The notes beneath the pieces are model-generated. The model saw nothing but the letters and a program-made list of their open reading frames with translations. It ran no database searches and was not told the DNA's origin. A stretch of 64,000 bases of DNA from Streptomyces sp. SA15 (GTDB taxonomy: Bacteria; Actinomycetota; Actinomycetes; Streptomycetales; Streptomycetaceae): assembly GCF_002291145.1 (NCBI RefSeq), contig NZ_NTGE01000109.1, positions 54,728 through 118,727 on the forward strand, in the 5' to 3' direction. Positions 8,400 to 14,630 of this stretch are shown piece by piece (position 1 is the stretch's first letter; each line of letters opens with the position of its first letter). Both the position numbers and the translations under genes were made by a program.

Positions 8400-8797
8400 T
8401 TTCGGTACCCGGACGCGCGAGGTCAGTCGCTCCCCGACCGCAAGGTTGTCGGCTGACCAGCCCCAGTCATCGAGATCTGAGGATCAAGGAGGTGCCCTAG
8501 ATGACTACGTTTCCTGCAGGCGAGCAGACCCACCAGACTGTGCTTCCTCAGCAGCCTGCTCTGGAATCCGTGAGAGCAGACACCCCTGGGAGCAGGGACG
8601 AAACGGCTCACGGACACCCCGCCATCGCGCGGGGCACCGGCAGGGAACATGGGCGAGGGGAGACCGACGTGCAAGGCACCAAGCCCCGTCGGCGTCACGT
8701 CAAGAACGCTGCCACGGCAGCGGAGGCGGCAGAGAACGGGAGCGGTGACGCTCCCCCGCACAATCCGTCGTATTCGGGCGGTGTCGGCGCGAGCAGG
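8400..8797 (+). ncRNA. candidate omega-RNA (guide RNA) of the IscB element
   Basis: IscB omega-RNAs are known to lie directly 5' of iscB with the guide at their 5' end. This stretch is packed with hairpins: GGTCAG/CTGACC at 8421-8426/8453-8458 stacked on CCGAC/GTCGG at 8434-8438/8448-8452; CTGCTCT/AGAGCAG 8556-8562/8573-8579; CCCTG/CAGGG 8584-8588/8593-8597; CCCCGC/GCGGGG 8617-8622/8629-8634; CGCTGCC/GGCAGCG 8707-8713/8716-8722; GGGAGCG-GTGA-CGCTCCC 8738-8755. Translated in the iscB frame it gives low-complexity residues with no domain. The 5' boundary, and so the guide, cannot be fixed; the guide would lie near or before 8420. The RNA assignment is inference from position and structure. Confidence 0.6.
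8486..8500 (+). promoter_or_regulatory. perfect Shine-Dalgarno ahead of the extended iscB frame
   Basis: AAGGAGGTG at 8486-8494, fully complementary to the 16S rRNA 3' end, sits six bases before the ATG at 8501. It argues for translation from 8501, yet the 99 residues that follow look like translated structured RNA. OMEGA loci are known in which the guide-RNA scaffold contains the iscB ribosome-binding site. Confidence 0.7.
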
Positions 8798-10129
8798 GTG
8801 TTCGTTCTGTCCAAGGACGGGAAGCCCCTCATGCCCTGCCATCCCGCCCGCGCCCGCGAACTCCTCAGCAAGGAGAGAGCTGTTGTCGCCCGACAGGCGC
8901 CTTTCACCATCCGGTTGAAGGACCGCACTCATGCCGAGTCGGAGGTCGACGGTGTGCAGTTGCGCATCGACCCCGGCTCCAAAGGAACCGGCCTCGCCCT
9001 CACCGACGATAAGAAGGAGCTCGACGGGCAAGGAGCCGTGATTACCATCAGGCGGGGGTTGGTCTCGGTCGAACTCCAGCACCGCGGCGAACAGATCCGC
9101 CTGTGCATGCGGCAGCGCGCGGGCTACCGGCACAGGCGCCGCTCCGCCAACCACCGCTACCGAGCACCCCGTCCGGACAACCGGCCCCGTCCAGCAGGAT
9201 GGCTACCGCCCTCCCTACGCCACCGTGTCGATACCGCCTACTCCTTGGCATCTCGCCTCTGCCGCTACGCACCGGTCACTGAAATTCATGTGGAACGCGT
9301 TGCCTTCGACGTCCACTCCATGAGCACGGGCAGGCCCCTCGCCGGGGTGGAGTACCAACAAGGAACTCTGGCCGGGATCGAAGCCCGCGCCTACCTGCAC
9401 GCCAGGTGGAACGGCGCCTGCGCTTACTGCGACGCCACGGGCGTGCCCCTGAACGTCGAGCACCTCAGGCCCCGCAGCCGAGGGGGCTCAAATCGCATTG
9501 CCAACCTCGTCCTAGCCTGCGTCCCCTGCAACAAGGCCAAGGACAACATGCCCGTCGAGGTCTTCCTCGCCGACCGCCCCGCCCGCCTCGCGAAGATCCT
9601 CCGGCAAGCCAGGACACCGCTCAACGACGCTACCGCGATGAACGCGACCCTTTGGCAACTCATAAAGGCGCTCGGGACCCTCGGTAGACCAGTGCACCCC
9701 TGGTCGGGCGCGCGCACAAAGTGGAACCGCGAGGCCATGGGGCTCGACAAGACGCACACGTTGGACGCGCTCTGTGTCGGACGTCTGGCCCACGAGAGTG
9801 GCGACGCAATCGTGCGGTTGCCGGAGCGGGTACTCGTCGTCAAGGCCACCGGGCGCGGCTCATACGCACGCACGACTCCGGACCGGTTCGGATTCCCGCG
9901 CCTGCGGCGGGCCCGCGTCAAGCGTCACTTTGGATACGCCACCGGCGACCTCGTACGTGCCATCGTGCCTGCCGGTAAGTGGGCTGGCACGTGGACGGGC
10001 CGCGTCTCAGTCCGTGCCACGGGACGGCACAGCCTCACAACGCCGAAGGGCCGGATCGATGTCTTCCACCAGAATCTGCGGCTACTACAACGGGGCGACG
10101 GCTACGGATACGCCTTCCGGTCCGAATGA
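8501..10129 (+). CDS. iscB: IscB RNA-guided nuclease (PLMP-RuvC-HNH)
   Basis: A 542-residue frame with the complete IscB architecture, numbered from 8501: PLMP domain (FVLSKDGKPLMPCHP, 101-115); RuvC-I LRIDPGSKGTGLAL with Asp157; Arg-rich bridge helix YRHRRRSANHRYR (209-221); RuvC-II EIHVERVAFD with Glu265; inserted HNH with zinc cysteines CAYC (307/310) and CVPC (340/343) around VEHLRPRSRGG, His321 and Asn335; RuvC-III THTLDALC with His419 and Asp422; C-terminal target-adjacent-motif domain (430-542). All catalytic residues are present. IscB, the ancestor group of Cas9, is an omega-RNA-guided DNA endonuclease of the IS200/IS605 superfamily. GTG at 8798 would give the usual N-terminus and a 443-residue product. 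No TnpA is nearby. Third-position A/T is more frequent than in neighbouring genes, which suggests transfer. Confidence 0.95.
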   Translation: MTTFPAGEQTHQTVLPQQPALESVRADTPGSRDETAHGHPAIARGTGREHGRGETDVQGTKPRRRHVKNAATAAEAAENGSGDAPPHNPSYSGGVGASRVFVLSKDGKPLMPCHPARARELLSKERAVVARQAPFTIRLKDRTHAESEVDGVQLRIDPGSKGTGLALTDDKKELDGQGAVITIRRGLVSVELQHRGEQIRLCMRQRAGYRHRRRSANHRYRAPRPDNRPRPAGWLPPSLRHRVDTAYSLASRLCRYAPVTEIHVERVAFDVHSMSTGRPLAGVEYQQGTLAGIEARAYLHARWNGACAYCDATGVPLNVEHLRPRSRGGSNRIANLVLACVPCNKAKDNMPVEVFLADRPARLAKILRQARTPLNDATAMNATLWQLIKALGTLGRPVHPWSGARTKWNREAMGLDKTHTLDALCVGRLAHESGDAIVRLPERVLVVKATGRGSYARTTPDRFGFPRLRRARVKRHFGYATGDLVRAIVPAGKWAGTWTGRVSVRATGRHSLTTPKGRIDVFHQNLRLLQRGDGYGYAFRSE

Positions 10130-10179
10130 GCTCCGTCAACATCTCGGAAAACCGGTTGCTCCGGACCCTGCAGCTTCTT

Positions 10180-10194
10180 AGTGTGACTATCACT
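10180..10194. promoter_or_regulatory. dyad AGTGTGACTATCACT upstream of a mini-ORF
   Basis: GTGA-CTA-TCAC (10183-10193) is a perfect 11-bp dyad within AGTG...CACT, lying 24 bp before the mini-ORF start. It resembles operators of HxlR- or MarR-like regulators, but no such regulator gene survives next to it. It may be the leftover promoter of a gene lost in this patch. Confidence 0.4.
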
Positions 10195-10217
10195 TCGGAG
10201 AGGAGGTGGTTCGGCAG

Positions 10218-10256
10218 ATGTATTCATACCGGACAGAAGAGGTGGCTGCGGGCTAG
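10218..10256 (+). other. 12-codon mini-ORF with a good ribosome-binding site
   Basis: GAGAGGAGGTGG precedes ATG at 10218, giving MYSYRTEEVAAG and a TAG stop. It could be a leader peptide or, more likely given the decayed surroundings, the surviving 5' end of a gene whose remainder was deleted. No family can be named from 12 residues. Confidence 0.35.
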
Positions 10257-10324
10257 CAGCCCAGCACCCCACCCAGTGCGGTGCCGGACCAGCGTGTGCC
10301 AGATACACGCAGCCGGCCCAAACC

Positions 10325-10417
10325 AACGCAGTCACCCGACCCGCGAGCTCGCCGGTACGTCCGGCCGGCTCCCCCGCCGCCAGGCGGAGGGACCCGAGCT
10401 CGCGGGTCGTCTGCGTT
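10325..10417. repeat. long three-tier inverted repeat downstream of iscB
   Basis: An outer stem AACGCAG/CTGCGTT (10325-10331/10411-10417), a perfect 15-bp stem CGACCCGCGAGCTCG (10337-10351) with CGAGCTCGCGGGTCG (10395-10409), and an inner imperfect stem TCCCCCGCC/GGCGGAGGGA near 10370-10391 form one ~93-base hairpin. It occupies the gene-free gap 10130-10571, about 200 bp after the iscB stop. It could terminate transcription, be a structured RNA, or be a transposon-end or recombination structure. No coding content is evident around it. Confidence 0.85.
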
Positions 10418-10571
10418 CGCGGGCGCCGGTACGACATCGGAGGGCGGCGGTTGACGCTGCACCTCTCCGGGGCTCTGCCTGACCAAGAACGACCGTCTCC
10501 CGTCGGTCACATTTCCTTGTCGCGATCCGTCAGGGCAGTGACAGCGACATGAAAACCCGAAGGAGACGGCG

Positions 10572-11078
10572 ATGGAAGCACGTTCGATCACGGCCGAGGT
10601 CCCGATGGTTCCGCGGATGTCCGAGGACCCTGCGGAGCTCGTCCCCGAGCTGGCGGAGGTGTCGGCGGCGTTGTTCAAGGTCACCGGCAACGGTTCAGTA
10701 CCGCGCTCCACGATCAGCTTGATCCAGCTGCGTGCTGGTCAGATCGTCGGCAGCACCTACCTGACCGTTCTGCACACGGGCTTCCTGCGCAAGGCCGGGG
10801 AGTTGGAGGAGCGGATCACGTCGGTGGCGTCCTGGCAGGACTCGCCGTACTTCACGGGTGCCGAGCGTGCCGCGCTGGCTCTTGTGGAAGGGGTGCTTCA
10901 GCCGTCCGCAGACGGCGAGAGGGTCTCCAACGAGCTGTATGCGCAGGCAGCCGAGCACTATGAGGCCAAGGCGCTCGCCACGCTGATGTTCGCGATCGGC
11001 CAGGTCAACTTCTTCATCCCGGTGGCGCTCATCGCCAAGCCGGTGCCCGGCCGGTCGTTCAGCGACCCGTGGAAGTGA
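10572..11078 (+). CDS. carboxymuconolactone decarboxylase/AhpD-fold protein without catalytic cysteines
   Basis: A 168-residue all-helical protein starting MEARSITAEVPM after GAAGGAGACGGCG. The AhpD/CMD core is visible from about residue 45: LIQLRAGQIVGSTYLTVLHTG, followed by SWQDSPYFTGAERAALALVEGVL, which is typical of the family. In alkylhydroperoxidase-like members the segment reads N-G-C-x-x-C-x-x-x-H; here the two cysteine positions are Ser61 and Leu64 while His68 is kept. A peroxidase reaction through a cysteine pair is therefore excluded. A non-redox role or decay are both possible. It lies between the accessory patch and convergent pdxH. Confidence 0.8.
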   Translation: MEARSITAEVPMVPRMSEDPAELVPELAEVSAALFKVTGNGSVPRSTISLIQLRAGQIVGSTYLTVLHTGFLRKAGELEERITSVASWQDSPYFTGAERAALALVEGVLQPSADGERVSNELYAQAAEHYEAKALATLMFAIGQVNFFIPVALIAKPVPGRSFSDPWK

Positions 11079-11103
11079 GGCCACCCGGCTAGGGCTCGTC
11101 AGC

Positions 11104-11808
11104 TCACGGACTGAGCCGCTCCACCCGCCAGCTCCCGTCCGTCTCCGCCACGTACCGCAACCGGTCGTGCAGCCGGTTCTCACGGCCCTGCCAGAACTCG
11201 ACCTCCTGTGGGGCCACCCGGAAGCCGCCCCAGTGCGGCGGGACCGGGACCTGCTCGCCCTCCGGGTAGCGGGCGGCCAGCTCGGCGTACGAGGCGTCCA
11301 GGTCCGCGCGCGAGGCGATCACCGAGGACTGGGTGCTGGCCCAGGCGCCGAGCTGGGAGCCGTGCGGGCGGGTGCGGAAGTAGGCGGCGGTCTCGTCGCG
11401 GCCGGTGCGGCGGGCGATGCCCGTGACGATGACCTGGCGGGCCATCGGGTGCCAGGGGAAGAGCAGGGAGACGTACGGGTTCTCCGCGAGGTCGCGGGCC
11501 TTGCGGGAGTCGTAGTTGGTGTAGAAGACGAAGCCCTGCTCGTCGAAGTGCTTCAGGAGCACCGTACGGGAGCTGGGGCGGCCCTCGGCGTCGGCCGTGG
11601 AGACGACCATGGCGTTCGGCTCGAAGAGGTGGCCCTCCGTCGCGGCCTGCTTGAACCAGCGCGCGAACTGCTGCACGGGGGTCGCGGCCAGGTCGGTCTC
11701 GGCGAAGCCCTCGGCCCGGTACTGCTTGCGCATCGACGCGGGATCGGGGCCGGTGGGGTCCAGGGAGGGATCGAGAGAGGGATCGAGGGCGGCATCTCGG
11801 TCGGTCAC
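11104..11808 (-). CDS. pdxH: pyridoxamine 5'-phosphate oxidase
   Basis: FMN-dependent oxidase that converts pyridoxine or pyridoxamine 5'-phosphate to pyridoxal 5'-phosphate, the last step of vitamin B6 salvage, in the cytosol. Family landmarks are MRKQYRAEGFAETDL, PNAMVVSTADAEGRPSSRTV (FMN phosphate site), VLLKHFDEQGFVFYTNYDSR, FPWHPMARQVIVTG, SQLGAWASTQSS and the C-terminal FWQGRENRLHDRLRY. The GTG at 11808 gives 234 residues; a GTG at 11853 would add 15 residues with no family similarity. It is divergent from the citrate synthase gene, and the 270-bp gap between them should hold both promoters. Confidence 0.95.
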   Translation of the reverse strand: MTDRDAALDPSLDPSLDPTGPDPASMRKQYRAEGFAETDLAATPVQQFARWFKQAATEGHLFEPNAMVVSTADAEGRPSSRTVLLKHFDEQGFVFYTNYDSRKARDLAENPYVSLLFPWHPMARQVIVTGIARRTGRDETAAYFRTRPHGSQLGAWASTQSSVIASRADLDASYAELAARYPEGEQVPVPPHWGGFRVAPQEVEFWQGRENRLHDRLRYVAETDGSWRVERLSP

Positions 11809-12080
11809 GTCGTCATCTTGCCGTATGCCGGGCGCCGGAGTGGCGCGCGTCACGGTGGTGGCACTGAGTGCCGCGAACTCTCCCCAAAGGTGGCACTCGG
11901 GGATATGGTGCTGGTGCCATTCCGGTTGGGTGACCGCCTGCCGCAGGGGGCATCACCGGGGTGACCGCCCAGGACCGCGAGTCCTCGACGTGGGCTTCGA
12001 ACATGAGGCTTCGGACAGCGACCGCGGATCCCGATCCCGACTGGGCGCCAACTGTCGCACACATCACGAGGAGCCGCCTG

Positions 12081-13190
12081 ATGTCCGACTTCGTACCCGG
12101 ACTCGAAGGAGTCGTCGCGTTCGAGACGGAGATCGCCGAACCCGACAAGGAGGGCGGCGCACTCCGGTACCGGGGCGTCGACATCGAGGACCTGGTCGGT
12201 CACGTCTCGTTCGGTAACGTCTGGGGCCTGCTCGTCGACGGCGCCTTCAATCCCGGCCTGCCGCCCGCCGAGCCGTTCCCGATCCCCGTGCACTCCGGCG
12301 ACATCCGCGTCGACGTACAGTCGGCGCTCGCCATGCTGGCACCTGTGTGGGGCCTGAAACCCCTCCTCGACATCGACGCCGAGCAGGCCCGCGAGGACCT
12401 GGCCCGGGCCGCCGTCATGGCTCTTTCCTACGTCGCCCAGTCCGCGCGTGGGCAGGGGCTGCCCATGGTTCCGCAGCGGGAGATCGACAAGGCACAGTCC
12501 GTCGTCGAACGCTTCATGATCCGCTGGCGCGGCGAGCCGGACCCCAAGCATGTGGCCGCCGTCGACGCCTACTGGACGTCAGCCGCCGAGCACGGCATGA
12601 ACGCCTCCACCTTCACGGCCCGCGTCATCGCGTCCACGGGCGCGGACGTGGCCGCGGCCCTCTCGGGCGCCGTAGGGGCCATGTCCGGTCCGCTGCACGG
12701 CGGCGCGCCCTCCCGCGTCCTCGGCATGATCGAGGAGATCGAGCGGACGGGCGACGCGGAGGCCTACGTCAAACAGGCTCTGGACAAGGGCGAGCGCCTC
12801 ATGGGCTTCGGCCATCGCGTGTACCGCGCCGAGGACCCACGCGCGCGCGTGCTCCGCCGTACCGCCCGCGAACTCGGCGCGCCCCGCTTCGAGATCGCCG
12901 AGGCCCTGGAGAAGGCGGCCCTGGAGGAGCTCCACAACCGCCGCCCGGACCGCGTCCTGGCGACGAACGTCGAGTTCTGGGCGGCCATCATGCTGGACTT
13001 CGCCGAGGTCCCGGCCCACATGTTCACGTCGATGTTCACCTGCGCCCGTACGGCGGGCTGGTCGGCGCACATCCTGGAGCAGAAGCGGACGGGCCGTCTC
13101 GTGCGCCCGTCCGCACGCTATGTCGGTCCGGGCACGCGGAATCCCCGGGCGATCGAGGGCTACGAGGAGATCGCGGCCGTCGGCCGCTAG
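12081..13190 (+). CDS. citrate synthase 2 (citrate synthase-like)
   Basis: A 369-residue type I-fold citrate synthase of the short actinobacterial citrate synthase 2 group, condensing oxaloacetate with an acyl-CoA (normally acetyl-CoA). Visible are EHGMNASTF (His171), SGPLHGGAPSRV (His206, CoA/acid-base), MGFGHRVYRAEDPRA (His245, oxaloacetate) and the closing segment ARTAGWSAHILEQ with the Arg-rich tail LVRPSARYVGP. Where classical enzymes have N-V-D-F with the catalytic aspartate, this protein has NVEFW with Glu298. The ATG at 12081 is preceded by GAGGAG; a GTG at 11961 would add 40 unrelated residues. The Asp-to-Glu change may be a subgroup trait; methylcitrate synthase activity is an alternative. 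Confidence 0.92.
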   Translation: MSDFVPGLEGVVAFETEIAEPDKEGGALRYRGVDIEDLVGHVSFGNVWGLLVDGAFNPGLPPAEPFPIPVHSGDIRVDVQSALAMLAPVWGLKPLLDIDAEQAREDLARAAVMALSYVAQSARGQGLPMVPQREIDKAQSVVERFMIRWRGEPDPKHVAAVDAYWTSAAEHGMNASTFTARVIASTGADVAAALSGAVGAMSGPLHGGAPSRVLGMIEEIERTGDAEAYVKQALDKGERLMGFGHRVYRAEDPRARVLRRTARELGAPRFEIAEALEKAALEELHNRRPDRVLATNVEFWAAIMLDFAEVPAHMFTSMFTCARTAGWSAHILEQKRTGRLVRPSARYVGPGTRNPRAIEGYEEIAAVGR

Positions 13191-13263
13191 CCGGGCCCGG
13201 GTGTCGGGGAGGCGTCATGCGGGGCTGAGCGGTTCCGCGTGACGCGACTCGGCGGTCGGCCCG

Positions 13264-13896
13264 TCAGTCCAGTGCCTCGTCCAGCAGTGCCGCCCACTGG
13301 GCGATCACCCGTTCTCGGCGGCCCCGGTCGTCGGTGAGGAGGTTGGCCAGGCCCAGGCCGCGGGCCATGTCCAGCAGGCCCTGGACCGTTTCGCGGACGC
13401 CGGGGCGGGTCTCGTCCGCGCCCAGGAGGTCGACGGCGATGTGGTGGGTTTCGCGGCCTACGCGGGCCTCGAGTTCCGTGACTTGGGGGCGTAGCTGGTC
13501 CTCGTTGGAGGCGGCGACCCAGAGGTGGAGGGCGGCGCGGAAGAGGGGGCCGGTGTAGAGGTCGACGAGGGCTGAGACGACTGCTCGGCGGTCGCCCGTC
13601 GCGCCCTGTGGGAAGAGTGCGCGCAGGGCTGTGGAGCGTTCTTCCGCGACGTACTCGACGGCTGCCGTGAAGAGGTCCTCGCGGGTGGGGAAGTGGTGTT
13701 GGGCGGCGCCTCGGGAAACGCCGGCGCGTTCGGCCACGACGGCGACCGTGGAGCCTGCCCAGCCGTGTTCGGCGAGGCAGGCCACGGCGGCTTCCAGGAG
13801 GCGTTGTCGGGTGGCTCGGCTGCGGTCCTGTTTGGGGGCACGGGTGTTGGGGGCGCGGTCGACCGTGTTCACCGCGTCCATGTTCACAGCACCCAT
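13264..13896 (-). CDS. TetR-family regulator of the acyl-CoA operon
   Basis: A 210-residue repressor. The helix-turn-helix is in the first 75 residues: RLLEAAVACLAEHGWAGSTV then AERAGVSRGAAQHHFPTRED. The remaining helical domain (to LLDEALD) would bind a ligand, probably an acyl-CoA given the operon. It is the last gene of the eight-gene operon; ATG at 13896 lies inside the hydratase gene end, and a second ATG at 13881 is possible. The likely target is the 14-bp palindrome in the operon promoter at 23412-23425, which would make the system autoregulated. That link is inferred. Confidence 0.9.
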   Translation of the reverse strand: MGAVNMDAVNTVDRAPNTRAPKQDRSRATRQRLLEAAVACLAEHGWAGSTVAVVAERAGVSRGAAQHHFPTREDLFTAAVEYVAEERSTALRALFPQGATGDRRAVVSALVDLYTGPLFRAALHLWVAASNEDQLRPQVTELEARVGRETHHIAVDLLGADETRPGVRETVQGLLDMARGLGLANLLTDDRGRRERVIAQWAALLDEALD

Positions 13897-14630
13897 GGTG
13901 GATCCCGTCGTTCGAGGAAGGCCGTCATGCCCTCGCGGGCTTCGGCGGAGGCGAAGAGGCGGGAGGAGACCGAGGTCAGGTACCCGGCGTCCTCGTCGAA
14001 GGCCTCCAGCACCTTGGTGGTGAGCAGCTGTTTCGTCTCGGTCAGGGCCCAGGGGGCGGCCCGGCGCAGGCCGTCCAGGATGGGGGCCAGGACCTCGTCG
14101 ACGTCCGCGTTGTCGCCGGCCGTGGTGAGGAGGCCGATGCGGGCGGCTTCGGTGGCGTCGAAGGTCTCGCCGGTGAGGTAGTAGCGGGCGAGGGCGCGGG
14201 GGTCGACGCGGTGCGTGAGGGGCAGGGAGATCACTGCCGGGGCGACTCCGATGCGGACCTCGGTGAAGGCGAAGGTGGCGGTGTGGGAGGCGGCGGCGAT
14301 GTCGCAGGCGCCGAGCAGGCCGAGGCCGCCCGCCCGTACGTGGCCGGTGACGCGGGCCACGACGGGCTTGCGCAGCTTGATGATCTGCCGTAGCAGGGCG
14401 ACGAGGGCCTTGGGTTTGGGTGGGTCGCGCAGGTCGGCGCCCGCGCTGAAGGTGTTGCCGGTGTGGGTGAGGACGACGGCGCGTACGTGGCCGTCCTTGC
14501 CGCACTGTTTCAGCGTGTCCGCCAGCTCGTGTACGAGCGTGGCCGACAGGGCGTTGCGGTTGTGCGGCGAGTCCAGGGTGAGGGTGGTGATGCCGCGTTC
14601 GTGTGTGGTGTGGACCAGGGCGGCCGTCAC
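13884..14630 (-). CDS. enoyl-CoA hydratase/isomerase family protein
   Basis: A 248-residue crotonase-fold enzyme hydrating a 2-enoyl-CoA. Landmarks: NRNALSATLVHELADTL, the oxyanion-hole strand FSAGADLRDP, RVTGHVRAGGLGLLGACDIA with the second oxyanion glycine, and FTEVRIGVAPA with the candidate catalytic Glu. The GTG start at 14630 overlaps the ligase stop in GTGA. In the Atu/Liu pathways the homologous position is taken by isohexenylglutaconyl- or methylglutaconyl-CoA hydratase, which fits the biotin carboxylase pair upstream. The exact substrate is inferred from context. Confidence 0.93.
   Translation of the reverse strand: MTAALVHTTHERGITTLTLDSPHNRNALSATLVHELADTLKQCGKDGHVRAVVLTHTGNTFSAGADLRDPPKPKALVALLRQIIKLRKPVVARVTGHVRAGGLGLLGACDIAAASHTATFAFTEVRIGVAPAVISLPLTHRVDPRALARYYLTGETFDATEAARIGLLTTAGDNADVDEVLAPILDGLRRAAPWALTETKQLLTTKVLEAFDEDAGYLTSVSSRLFASAEAREGMTAFLERRDPPWVL

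Noticed and set aside
10325..10417. tRNA or known structured RNA for the long hairpin
   Set aside because: A single extended stem without cloverleaf, T-loop or other hallmark; reported only as an inverted repeat.
8250..10571. TnpA (Y1 transposase) gene partnering IscB
   Set aside because: No frame with an HUH motif or catalytic Tyr pattern was found on either strand; the element is non-autonomous as seen here.
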